Assembly (NCBI RefSeq): GCF_019112545.1
Contig: NW_025064897.1
Location: forward strand, 184,581 to 248,580
DNA from: Guyanagaster necrorhizus
Lineage: Eukaryota > Basidiomycota > Agaricomycetes > Agaricales > Physalacriaceae
DNA: 64,000 bases
Reading direction: 5' to 3'
The number at the start of each line of letters is the position of its first letter. The first letter of the stretch is position 1. Made by a program: the position numbers and the translations under genes. The notes below the pieces were generated by a model. It had not been told where the DNA came from, did no database searches, and saw only the letters and a list, made by a program, of their open reading frames with translations. This document shows, one piece after another, positions 38,801 through 49,692 of this stretch.

Positions 38801-39397
38801 TACTAATTTCGCCAAATGCTTTGCTGATATATATTTTTTCCCTTCATAGCCTTCACATGTATACCTGCCATTCTCAACGAATACCGTACAGCGGAATTGA
38901 ATGTTCGGACCGGTTGTTTGAAGGCCTTGTCCTTCGTATTCGAGTATGTCGGTCCCCAATCCGCATATTACTGCGACTCCGTTGTGACCATGCTCGAGGA
39001 TGCGCTCACCGATCGTGACCTTGTCCACCGCCAAACTGCCAGCACCATCGTCAAGCATCTCGCTTTGGGTGTGGCGGGATTGGGTTGCGAGGATTCCATG
39101 CTGCACTTGATGAATCTCGTGTGGCCCAACTGCTTTGAAACGTCTCCGCACGTCATCGGCGCTGTAATGGATGCAATTGAAGCTATGCGTGTAACGTTGG
39201 GTCCAGGTATTTTGTTGAGTTACGTGTTACAGGGATTGTTCCATCCGGCTAGGAAGGTCCGAGAAGTGTACTGGCGCATTTACAACGCGCTTTACTTGGG
39301 TGCTGAGGATTCGCTGGTTCCGTTCTATCCCGATCTTGGGGAGTTAAGTGAGGGACAAAATGTGTTTGACCGGCATCCTTTGCAAGTCTTCATATAA
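35812..39397 (+). CDS. HSH155: U2 snRNP splicing factor SF3b subunit 1
   Basis: Exons 35812-38416, 38467-38790 and 38850-39397 total 3,477 nt, 1,158 residues, close to the usual length for fungi. The N-terminal region has repeated R-W-D-(x)-T/P motifs ([28 protein letters not shown]), the U2AF-like binding and phosphorylation sites of SF3B1. The rest is a run of HEAT repeats ([57 protein letters not shown]). SF3B1 grips the branch-site helix in the U2 snRNP. The lysine matching the human K700 hotspot (in QQKVR) is conserved. The first exon is very long and introns occur only near the end. A frame extending upstream of 35812 is probably not translated. Gene ends tail-to-tail with the KAPA-synthase-like gene. 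Confidence 0.96.
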
Positions 39398-39574
39398 TAT
39401 GTTGTATTAGGCTTTACCGTGTAAGAGTATTAATATATTATGCTTTTCATTTCTCCTTACACTCAAAACCCATCGTTTCTACTCAAGTCCTGCTTGTTGC
39501 CCGTTCTGTTTATATATCTGCAAATAAATATTGGAATAGATATCTGGTCTGCGGTATATACACATGTGTTCTCT
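39398..39574. terminator. Convergent 3' region (SF3B1 / KAPA synthase)
   Basis: 177 bp between stop codons of convergent genes, AT-rich. It must hold both polyadenylation regions. Exact sites not determined. Confidence 0.35.
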
Positions 39575-40918
39575 TTACAGCTTACTAGCCACTAACACCC
39601 CAGACAAACTAGATCTTCCTGAGCTAATCCGTCGCTGCTCTTTTAACACACTCTCTGCCCAATCTATCATACCATTGACAAGTCTGTCGATATCCTCTCT
39701 CGAGTTACCTGCATGAAGACACACTCTAACCCGGTCTTTACCCTTCGGTACTGTCGGCCAAGTTATTGGGCGGGCATTCATCCCACGCGCGTATAGGAAG
39801 GCAGACAATGGTCGTGGCTGTGAAGTCATGATAGGGATAATGGGAGATGCCTCCAAGCTTGGAGGCAAAGAAAGGAGGTCGGGAGGGACGGCTACAAGTC
39901 GTTGACTGAGTGATTGCGTAAAATACCATGATGTGTCCATAAGATTTTCCGATAGTATTCGCGCGGTTCCGTCCACTAGCATGTCGAAAGATGCGTCAGC
40001 CGCGATGATATTTAAGAAACTGAGTGACGTTGTATAGATCAATGATCGTGCGTAGTTGAGCATATAATCTCGTATTAGCGGTGTTGTCAAAAGGACAGCT
40101 GTGAAAAAATAAGCCTTGTTGAAGAACACAGTCCGGAATAACTCACCCCCGGTTGCAGCCAGAGCCTTACCAAAGGTATGAAGCCGTGCGAACACTCTGT
40201 TCTCCAATCCCATCATGGCCACCCTCCCTCGACCTTGGGGGCCGTAAATTCCCGTGGAATGTGCTTCATCCACCACCAAGTATCCGTTACCTCGTGGAAA
40301 TACTTCCTCGAGCATTTCCACAAACTCCTGCAGGGGCGCAAAGGTCCCATCCATGCTGTACAAGCTCTCCACAGCGACGAACACACTACTCTCTCCCGCT
40401 GCCAAGGACGGACGTTCGTACCGAAGCCCCACTAACAAGTTCCGAAAGGCTTGCAGTGAGTTATGTGGGAAAGAATACTGCGAGTCGTGGGCCCGGGATG
40501 CACGGATGCCGTCGTGTACCGATGCATGAATGTACTCGTCATACACCAACACGTCTCCCGGTTGCGGTATACACGAGAAAAAACCAACATTGGCGTCAAA
40601 TCCTGAGTTGAAGAGTAGTGCGGCTGGAGAGTCGAAAAACTCTGCCAATCTGGCTTCTAAAGCACTGTGTGCTGACCCGTTCACGAGGAGCCTAGAGCCA
40701 CCGGAGCCCAGGACATCTGGTGCATCTTGTAGCTTTTCAAGAAAACGGCGCCGCAGAACTGGTGAACTGGCCAAAGAGAGATAATCATTTGTGTTGAAGT
40801 CGATGAGCGTCGATGTGGTGGACGATGTTGGATCGGGCAGCCGTCGTCGTATAAGACGTTCGTCTCGAGACTTGAGTGCTGCCAGAAGTTGTCTATCGAG
40901 AGCAGACGTGGTCGTCAT
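39575..40918 (-). CDS. 8-amino-7-oxononanoate synthase-like PLP enzyme
   Basis: Start at ATG 40918; with a 48-nt intron (40146-40099) removed the protein has 431 residues. Family landmarks of alpha-oxoamine synthases are present: FNTNDYLSLASSP, GSGGSRLLVNG, FNSGFDANVGF, VDEAHSTGIYGPQGRG with the PLP-binding Asp, and HTFGKALAATGG with the Schiff-base lysine. The C-terminal part has RPITWPTVPKGKDRVRVCLHA. The closest family is KAPA synthase (BioF), the first committed step of biotin synthesis, which joins pimeloyl-thioester and alanine. 5-aminolevulinate synthase and serine palmitoyltransferase subunits are less likely from the motifs. No other biotin gene is in the window. The C-terminus has no obvious peroxisomal signal except the final SKL, which is a textbook PTS1 tripeptide. 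Confidence 0.87.
   Translation of the reverse strand: MTTTSALDRQLLAALKSRDERLIRRRLPDPTSSTTSTLIDFNTNDYLSLASSPVLRRRFLEKLQDAPDVLGSGGSRLLVNGSAHSALEARLAEFFDSPAALLFNSGFDANVGFFSCIPQPGDVLVYDEYIHASVHDGIRASRAHDSQYSFPHNSLQAFRNLLVGLRYERPSLAAGESSVFVAVESLYSMDGTFAPLQEFVEMLEEVFPRGNGYLVVDEAHSTGIYGPQGRGRVAMMGLENRVFARLHTFGKALAATGGELFRTVFFNKAYFFTAVLLTTPLIRDYMLNYARSLIYTTSLSFLNIIAADASFDMLVDGTARILSENLMDTSWYFTQSLSQRLVAVPPDLLSLPPSLEASPIIPIMTSQPRPLSAFLYARGMNARPITWPTVPKGKDRVRVCLHAGNSREDIDRLVNGMIDWAESVLKEQRRISSGRSSLSGVLVASKL
40099..40146 (-). other. 48-nt in-frame intron in the KAPA synthase-like gene
   Basis: GTGAGT donor and TTCACAG acceptor on the minus strand. The length is a multiple of three with no stop, so unspliced reading adds 16 residues just after the Schiff-base motif. 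Confidence 0.65.
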
Positions 40919-41265
40919 GATGGTAAAAGGTCAAAAAACTGATCCAGTACGCCAGTTTCCAAGATCAGTGGCCCCCAAAAAAATACATCGTCCGCCTGCT
41001 AGTCCGAAGATGACGTCACGCGTCAAGTGCCGACTAAACCCGACGGACTCACCGGAATGAAGGTACTATAGATGCAGATGGATAGTTAAATGTACAACAA
41101 ACGTGACATGATAGTAACAACGGGAGAGAGACAGAGGCAGAGAAGAAGACAAAGAAACTATCAGCAGGCAACAGAGAATCAAATATCATATATCGAGGAT
41201 CGTCCATACCAACGTGGCATGTCCGCAGGCATACACATTAAAGATAAAAACAATCAAGTTCGCAT

Positions 41266-44113
41266 TTACCACCATCTCTGCCACTTATCTGGACTATTAC
41301 CCATGGCATTACCTGGGCTATCATACAGCAAAGACGCCCGCGACTTGCCAAACAACCCTGCGGGGCTATCTCCATGACCAGCGGCACCCATCCTATGCAG
41401 CTCATCGTCCAATAACGACGTCGGATCGTGTGGATCGTAAATGCTGCGAAACGATGACTTTCCAACTGGCGTCCGGAACGGAGAGTCACTCAACGAGAAC
41501 AACCTCCTGGGAGTTACCGGTAGCGCAGAGGAAGTAGCAGCAGAACGTGTCTTTGACGGAGTACGAGGATCGTTGTCGCTGTCTTCGTCAGGGTTCTCAT
41601 TATCCCCTGTTTTCTCAGGATATGACACACATGGTGGAGGGTCAAGGTTTGACTTGTAATGCGCAAGACTCGCTGAAGGACTCATGTGCAGTCCTCTGTG
41701 CGAAAGCGGGGTGTGGATGGGTGACAAGAACGACGGGCCGAAAGTAGACTTTCTCGGCGGTGTAGAGGGCCCTTCAGTGACGGGTGGTGATGCCAATCTA
41801 GATGTATTTTTTGCAGCTCTCGTTGCTTTCAAAGGGTTGGATCGTAGCCCAAGAGTAGGAGAAGCTGGAATGTCCTGAAACAAGAATCAGCTCTGGAAGG
41901 ACGCTCCTGTGCAGGCAGCTACTAACCTTTGTTCTCTTCTGTTTCTTACTCTTTGTGGCCTTCACGAGATCCTCGTCATCCTCGTCATCTGTCGCCAGCA
42001 CAGAATTCGGTACAATATACTTCAATTGTATTCCTGGTTGAAGAGCACCTTCCTGTTTATCAGAATCGCCCCAGAATCGCACCGGCTTCAATTGCATTGT
42101 AAAAACATCTTGCTCCTCAAGGCCTCCGTCATCCTCATCTGTATCCACGCCGGAAATGGAAACGGGTGTAACACCCAGATTAGCTTCCGCATCCACCTCC
42201 ATATCACTGGAAGAAACTGGAGGACTCGACGAGCTATCGTTTGGCGTAAGTTCGGGCAAGAAACTCGGAACAGAAGAGGCGGAAGCAGAAGACGACATTA
42301 GGTGAGGTGGTGTAAGTTTGTCTTCCCCAGAAGGGGGCAAATCCAAATCGCCGTCGTCTCTACCAGGTTGCAAAGGCTCACTGTTAGGAGCCACAGCTGA
42401 TGATGCTTGTGCTGCAGCTTTGCTGTCGGCGAGTTGCCGGTAGCCAGAGGATGATGGTAAGGGCGGGAAAATAATCTCTGAGGGTAAGGACTTCGGAATA
42501 CAGCTCTCGTAGTATGACTGATGATGTGGGGTCGGACGAGATGGAGGGAAAAGCGGAAGCAATGGTGCGGAGAGGATAGGCGGTGATATAGCCTTTTCTT
42601 TTTCCTTTTCCTTTTTCGCCTTCTTGTTCTTTGGAGCACCACCTCCTTCCGAAGTTTTCCTGGACCGCTTGGTCCCGCCGTTTGCATTAGGTTTGTCTTT
42701 GACCTTGATATCGTTACACAGCTGCTTTCTAAATCCTCCGCCCTTGAAACACTCGAGATCCTCGTCCCAAATGGCCCATAGGGTCCGACCAAGAGAACGG
42801 TCCCTGGTCACTTTACGGAAACACACGGTGGTGCTAAGTACATGTCTAATGCTGTTCATCCACGTCGTTTCCCCACGCTTGAAGTAGGGGTATACAATGG
42901 TTATCCAGTCATATATTTCCTGGAGAGTAAGTCTATGTCCAGGTGAAGACAGGATCGCCTGTCCGAGAAGAGCGGCATAAGAGCACTCTGGTTTGTTGGG
43001 AGAGTAAGGACCAGGAGGTAGGCCGTAGGGTAGGCCGTCGTATTCATCCTCTACGGGCAACGGACCTATAGGCCCGGGGGACGAGACGAGGTTGACTATT
43101 GGTTTATTTGGCGAGGACACGGGAGACGACGGTGGAGGAGAAGATGGCGGTAAGGGCGAAGATTTTGACGCAGGTGCTTTAATGATACGGGTTGGAGTAG
43201 GTGTAGCAAGCTCAACAGCAGCAGGTGCCTCGTCGTTGGCAGGTACTGAAGAGTACAGCGTTGACAAAGAATATGGAGCATAATAGTAGTGAAGACCTGG
43301 CTGAGACACGGGTAGCGATTGTGGGCGGATAGGGGTGGGTGATTCCCGTTTTGGATTGACCTTGACCTGTGGTACACTGAGCGACTGCACTGAGAAAAGT
43401 GATTGAAAAGGTGCAGACCAGACTACTGTACGACTGCGAGGCCGTGTGAGCTCGATAGTACTTGCTCTGCTGTGGCGTCAAGGGCGGCGGTGACGGTCTC
43501 CCCTGCATATGCCACCTCAGCTATAGTCAGTGCGAACAGACGCTCTACGCACCTCTTCATGACTCCCCGCTACAGACGAATTGGACCGATTGCCGTCATC
43601 AACGCGCTCGTCGCGTGAACCAAGCGATGACCCAAAGCCAGCGCTCGACTGCGACGCGCTGGGCGATGGCGACCGTGGGTGCGACCTGGGGGTCTTGAAA
43701 TTCTTCTCCTTGTCCCGCCGACCTTTCCTGTCCCTACGTTCTTTCCTGGCTAGGCGTTGTCGTTCAATGACTTCTTCCATGGTGTCATAGTGACGCTGAG
43801 GCAAAGAACCATCGACCGGTTCGGATTTAATGGGTGTTGAAGGGGGCGGAGACGCGTCCATCATGGAGCTGGAGCTTGCTCGAGAGAAAGAACGCGCCGA
43901 CGTCGACGCTGACATCGTCGAGAGTGATGCCGAGCGCAACAGGGAGGCCGAACTTGACTTGGACGACGAATCACGGTCGGAAACGCGTGAAGAGTAAGTG
44001 CTGTCGGCGGTGAGAAATTGACGCATCTGGTCGCTACGCCTGTGTAGCTCCTCACGCGTGATGCCGAGAGTGTTGAGGAGCTGAGAAATGGGCGATGCCT
44101 CGCGGTCGGCCAT
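41266..44113 (-). CDS. Forkhead (winged-helix) transcription factor
   Basis: Start at ATG 44113 (MADREASPISQLLNTLGI). The N-terminal exon is Ser-rich and has a basic stretch (RKERRDRKGRRDKEKNF). After two short introns near 43,550 and 43,400, the long exon carries the forkhead domain (ECSYAALLGQAILSSPGHRL, LQEIYDWITIVYPYFKRG, TWMNSIRHVLSTTVCFRKV). Long Ser/Pro-rich flanks and a Lys-rich stretch (NKKAKKEKEKEKA) follow. The last exon (41,266-41,883) includes SP and TP motifs, possible CDK sites. Forkhead factors drive cell-cycle and developmental genes. The recognition helix has Val where most forkheads have Asn (RHVLS instead of RHNLS). The last intron joins QKRTK to DIPASPTLGL. Confidence 0.87.
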
Positions 44114-44679
44114 ACTGCTAGACAAGAGCCAATGGCAGCAGAGAGACGACAAATTCTCGTTTCTGGCGTTTTAACTACGCAGAAGAAAAAAATGATATCA
44201 ACCCTCACGGAGATTCAGGTTGTCGTCGTCGTCGTCGTTGCCCACAGCGTTGACGGTGAAAAATGGCGATCACCGCAATGCTGGCGGAGTAAAGGTCAAG
44301 AAAAACAATGGCCACGAGCCTCGATGGTAATATGGTCTCAAGTCGGCTACGGATCTCAACTCCGACCCGCCACGCCGGGAGCCGGCCGGCCTCAATTTCA
44401 ATCTTCTTTGAATTTGCTTCAAGTACAAGGCTCCTTCGGACTCATTCTTGTCAACTTAGAGGGAAATCCGTTGAGAGGGCACCTGCTGCACTTCTTGTGA
44501 ATGTCAAACAGCAACGACGATCAGTTCTTCTGTCAGGTCGTCTGACGAGCAATTTGCAAACACAACGCTGTCATAGCGGCTTAACATTGAAATTTTCACA
44601 AGGGCCGGGTTGTTTGTTGACAGTGTATGATCATTGCGCCGACAGACCATTCTCAATGTAGATCGCGCATGGGGCCAAC
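44114..44679. other. Intergenic, forkhead promoter and ligase IV 3' flank
   Basis: About 570 bp. It contains a short GTC-repeat run near 44,222-44,240 in the forkhead upstream region. No gene recognised. Confidence 0.45.
44222..44240 (+). repeat. GTC trinucleotide microsatellite
   Basis: About six units of GTC in a row in the region upstream of the forkhead gene. Confidence 0.7.
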
Positions 44680-47600
44680 TTATGGTGCAAACTCTATGGC
44701 GACCTTTAGAACAAGGTTCAATCCTCGACGTAAAGAATGCTCACCTTCTTCTGGAAGAAGCGTAGCTTCATCCAAACAGCTTTGTATAAAGTTCGAAAGA
44801 ATCAAATACTTCCGTATCGGCCTGCGGGTGATGCCATAAAGATAATTGTCAGGCAAAACACAAAAGATGGCGACGTACTTCGCTGTCCTCCTCATAAGTT
44901 CCAATCGGCGACTATCGTCCCGTTTATCGATAACAATGTGCGTTAATTTCGGTTCATCAAGATCTATGACCCGCCCCCCGTTGGAGGTAATCAACTTCTC
45001 TAACTCCTCAAAACTAACCGAACATTCAGAACGCTACAGAGAGAAGAAAGAATAGGACTGGCCTAGCGTCAATTGCACGTTCATGCTTTGACTTCGCAGC
45101 CATCCCGTTTCGTCGGGCGTTACTTGAAGTGTCCAAGTAGAAGCACCTTTTTGTGGATATTAGCTCAAGCTAAACACAAAGCGAATAGCACTTACAAGTG
45201 CTTGAAAATGAAGTCTTGGTTATACTCCATAGCTAATTCGTCCTCTCCCATTCGCGGCTTCTCTTCGTCAGATTCCTTAATGTCATCTTCAGCAACTTCG
45301 TTCGACGTCTCTGGCTTCAAATCGACTTCCACAACCTCCCTTTCCACCTTGAGCCAGTCATCCAAACCATCCTGTCCAGGTGCATCTGCATTGACAGAAT
45401 CATTATCGTCATCATCTTCTTCTGTTTCTGAACCATCGTCAGCTGGTGTTCTCGGCACGTCGATGGCCAGCCATTCCGCTAAGGCCGGATCGGTTGTCTC
45501 AGGCATAATCTCTTCCGGTTCCTCCACTTTGATACTCGGCCTTACCTCATCCGTCGGTTCCGCCACTTCATCTTCTTTCTTCACGTCATCCTCCATGCTG
45601 TACTCCACCGTTTCCTTTCTTGACTCAGTAGCGTGGAAAAAGTATCTTTTCGAGAGTGGTGCTTGGCGTCCCAGAGCAATGGAATCCGTAATCCATTCAG
45701 GCTTAACTACGTCATGGATACCCTTGCCGATTGAAAGCTTCAAGTCATACGCTTAGATTGATGCTTCAGCCTTATATGCCTTCAAGAAGGGAAATACGCA
45801 CGAGTGATGGTACCACCATATACAATGAAGAGGTTGGGGCGGTTTGCAGCTAGCTGCTGACAGCGCCCCCCATTCGTCATGATCCTGCGAGATTCAAGTT
45901 AGGCGCTATATTCATGCATCTTGCACGAAGTTAAGGGACGCACAGCTTCATCAAGTCTTTCTTCTGCTGTTCACCAGTTCTTAATTTGGGATCAGCAGTG
46001 ACGACTACGGAAAATGAGCTGCAGTGCACGTAACAACAACGTATATTACCCACCAAACGTTAAACCATCGAAGATATCAGAATTGACCGAGACATCCTTG
46101 GCTTTTATCCCTTTATAATCAGGAAGCATCGTCGGCTACAGACAGCAAATGAAGAGCATACGACTTCGTTGAACACACCATGCTTACTTTCGCCTTCGTC
46201 TTGCCTGTCTTTTTCTTCTTCTTGGTCCTGTAAAGTGTTTCAGCATCGTTCGGCCTAAGACGACATAACATACGTAATATCGCTCTCCATCTTCCTCTTC
46301 TTTGTTGTGCGAGCACTCTCGAGGACAGCTGAGGCCGTCATACAGTCCGCAATTGTCAAATCCTGTCGAATGGCCAGAGCTCGAGGGAATCGCATGGTAT
46401 ATCCGAGGTGGTATTGATCTACATCGATCAGACTCTGGTATGGTGTATTCTTGAATTGCTCACCTGATGGGGTGATTTCCGCCGCTTTCACTTTGAGTAT
46501 GAAGGAGCTAGAAAGGTAGAGTGGGTGAATGCTTTTACAGCAGCAAAGAAACATAAGCCTACTCCTCAGGCTCGAGGTAAACATCTCCTTTGTCTTCAGC
46601 TGTCTTCTTGGCGGTTTGATAGAATTCTGGCGGCGCCTTGGGGTTCCAAGGCTTCCAGGGAAGACCGCGCACCCACACATAATCGGCGTACGTCAAGCCT
46701 GAGCCAATCCGAACAAAAGAACTGTACCTATACAACCATATAAGGACGGAAAACGATCATAAGCAAATAACAACACTGACTTAGGCTCATCGTCCAGATT
46801 ATCAGGACGTCGATCGTCAATGACTGCACAGATAAGAGTAGATACGCCTCCACCACGAGATCCCGTGCCGTAATTTGCAGCTGCAACCTTCGTGAAGACG
46901 CATACTAAAACAAGTCTGTGAAAGCTTACCAACGACAAGAACGTCAACCGTCTCACCCATATTATCCTAAGCAATAGATCTAGCGTTGACTAAGCGGAAA
47001 AGGCCAATGATATACGTACCATATACTCGGGTTTGACCTGCGGTCCACAGGATCAGCGCGAGAAGCAATTTCAGCAAAATGTGCTTACTTTAATCCAGTC
47101 TCTGTTTCTCCCGTTCAACACGTACATGGATTTAGGATGCTTAATGACCAGTCCCTCACCCCTCGCCTCTATCACTTCGTCCATCCGTTGCCTGACATGC
47201 TGGGCATCTCGGCCTGTAAACTCGGTGACAAATTCCATACGTCCTTTCACCTCTTTCAAACAAGCCCTCATATTCCGCTTCCGGAACTTTGTCGTCTTGT
47301 CAATGAGTGATTGACCGTTAAGGTAGAGAAGGTCGAACACTTTGACTGAATTCATTGATCAGGTGTCGTACAATGGGGAAAAGGCACGGCCTACAGCACG
47401 GACGAGGCATGTGAGCCTTCTTGGATTTGTCTGAAAGGACGTCAGGAGCTCTGCTATGTGCAGATACATATAAAACCTCACCTCCTGCAGCTGTTTTGAG
47501 GGTTCCAAATGGAAGGTTGCGCTGCGAAACTGGGTCCCATACCAGCATCTCGCCATCAAGGATAATTCTTGAAAGACTATTAGCAAGGATCTGCTTGCGA

Positions 47601-48992
47601 TGCCAGTCAACTTACTCGTCGACGCGCTCATCAAATGCAGCGTCAATGAAGGGTGTCAGACTCCCTGTTCCAACGTGCTTCCCGTATAGATACGTGTAGT
47701 CTTTTCCCTTCCTGCAAAACGAATGAGAATCGCAGAGGCCGACACTTGAAAAAAGCAACCTTGAGCAATAGAAATATTCATTTCCCTTCTTATGAAGCTG
47801 CATTCTCTCCCCGTCAAGCTTTTCCTCGATGATAAACTCACTTCCGTTCATCTCCTTGACAGTCTCTTCTATCCTTTTGGTCGGACGTCGACACAGCATG
47901 GGTGCAAAAGAATGAAAGAGCCCTACGGTTTTATCCTGCGCAGACATCAAAAACGATAGAAATTTAATCGTACGATGAACGTACGTTGGCGTTCAACCGG
48001 AATGAGGGGTCCCAAAGCGTCCATGCGACCTTCTTGAGGTCCGAACATGTATTATATAGGTCCTGAGCGTCAGGATGGAAGACTGCAAAAACTGTGGTTT
48101 CCTTTACAGATATCACTAAGTCTGGACTTGTCCTTCAGCTATGGCTGTTTAATGGTTAAGAGGGCAAAGAAAGGCACCTTTCAGTATAATGCGCGCAATC
48201 CATTTTTGTTCCTCTGGTGTTGCACGATTATATATGCGTCTCAGTATTTTTGATTGGACTTCCCTGTACTTCTGGTTGTTAGAACGAAGACTACGAGAGT
48301 GTAGAAACGCACACGGAGTCTTGTTTCTGCGATAGTTCATCCAAAATTTCATTCAAGTCGTCAATGGACAGAGAACTTTCCGTGACAGATGATCTTTTGC
48401 CCACTACTTCGTAGAGAACTGTAGGAAAGTCACCGGAGGCTTTCTAGAAAGAACAAAGGTAAGACGAAGCACATGGGCATATGTACCGCACACATTCTGT
48501 TCCAATGGTTTCTTCCAATTCGTGAGACGGATGGCATCTGGGTCTCTTGGACCTAAAGGGATGAGCTTGATGTACGTCTTGGCGATTTTTTGTTCCTTCA
48601 AGCCATATGTTGACCGCTCGCGATCTTTCTGAATTCGGAGTCGGTTAATAAGCAGCACAAGTTACTAGCATACCTACCTGAGGAAGCAAAAGACGTAGAA
48701 CAGGATAAAGGTCTTTGCCTTTCTCATCTCTCCAATGCTAAAGGAATATTATTCGAAATGTGGCGCTGTTCGATGTGGAAAAGGTTCATACATTGAACCA
48801 TGCAGATAATAGCTTTTCTCGTCTATCCCGTTTTTTCTCAGTTTGAAGCCTCTCAAACAGTCCTACTAAGATCCCAAAAGGAGCACTCTCTGTGTTTTGT
48901 GGTGGGTCAGGCATTGAGGTGACCTGCGACTCCTCAGGAGCTGGTTGGGGAGATCCGGGCGCTGAAGTGGGAGCATGTGTTGGCTGCATCAT
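44680..48992 (-). CDS. LIG4: DNA ligase IV (non-homologous end joining)
   Basis: Multi-exon gene starting at ATG 48992. The N-terminal DNA-binding domain reads FGILVGLFERLQTEKKRDRR and DLYPVLRLLLPQ. The nucleotidyltransferase domain has motif I with the adenylated lysine (FIIEEKLDGERMQLHKKG), motif III (IILDGEMLVWD), motif IV (EGLVIKHPKSMYV) and motif V (WIKVKPEYMD). The OB domain ends near 46,300. Two C-terminal BRCT domains follow (SDIFDGLTFVVV, TNGGRC; and ITSNGGRVIDLDEPKLTHIV), separated by an acidic linker. The BRCT pair binds XRCC4/Lif1. An 18-nt exon (47037-47020) encodes V-K-P-E-Y-M. The final residues LPEEEFAP depend on an intron choice near 44,690-44,740. Active-site motifs are intact. 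Confidence 0.93.
47020..47037 (-). other. 18-nt microexon in LIG4
   Basis: Flanked by AG and GT, it encodes six residues of ligase motif V. Skipping it would keep the frame but remove conserved residues. Confidence 0.6.
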
Positions 48993-49201
48993 CTTAAAAT
49001 ATTATAGGGCGACAGGTAATTTGCAGTTTGAGTCGTTCGTATTGATGATGGGGGTAAAGAATCAAGAAGGGTCTCATGACTGTCTGGCTCCGGGCTTCCA
49101 CATTTGTCGACGCGTTATTTGGCTTCCATGATCCCATCTACGCCTGCTTTTAGAACGCCTCGTTGTCACATTCTCCTCTGTCTGATTCCTTTCAAAACTC
49201 G

Positions 49202-49573
49202 GTATGGACCTACCAAGGTGAAACATACGGATTAATAGCTTCGACAATACATCAATATTATCTACCATCTCCCCCTCAAAATATGCCTTCCTCCCCGACT
49301 TTGTACACCGACCCCCTTAACTCTACCCGCATCATATCCTCCGCCCTTCATATCCCTCAGCTGCCTCATCAATGGTCCTCCCTTCCCGGCCGATCGCTTT
49401 ATCGGTGGCTCCTCTATCTTCTACAACACTCTCCTCCTCCCCACCATCCTCCTACCATTATTTACACCCCTGCTCATACAAATTCCTCCTCGATGCCTTC
49501 ACAAGCCAATGCCTTTGCCGATCTCATTGCTTCTCGTTCCCAAACTTCGATTAGTTTGTACTTATTTACCTGA
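49202..49573 (+). pseudogene. Retroelement-type RNase H domain remnant
   Basis: The open frame 49163-49573 contains, from about 49,202, ETYGLIASTIHQ, then PTLYTDPLNSTRII, LPGRSLYRWLLYLL and IIYTPAHTNSSSMPSQAN. This order (Y-T-D-x-L-N-S, R-S-x-Y-R-W, Y-T-x-x-H-x-N, then Asn/Ala/Asp) matches the C-terminal half of the RNase H domain found in basidiomycete retroelement polyproteins. There is no reverse transcriptase or N-terminal RNase H portion nearby. It sits alone in the divergent interval between LIG4 and the Gin4-like kinase. It is most likely a dead fragment, though a small expressed protein of up to 136 residues cannot be excluded. Called from remembered family pattern, not a search. Confidence 0.5.
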
Positions 49574-49692
49574 GCTGTACTAGTGGAGGTGGCCAATTTA
49601 TACTGTTTCCCTGTGGAGGTCCCTTTTTCCACATAGACACCATCGTCTATCTCAGTGCTATCTTACTACTATCACTCTATCCTATTTGTCTA

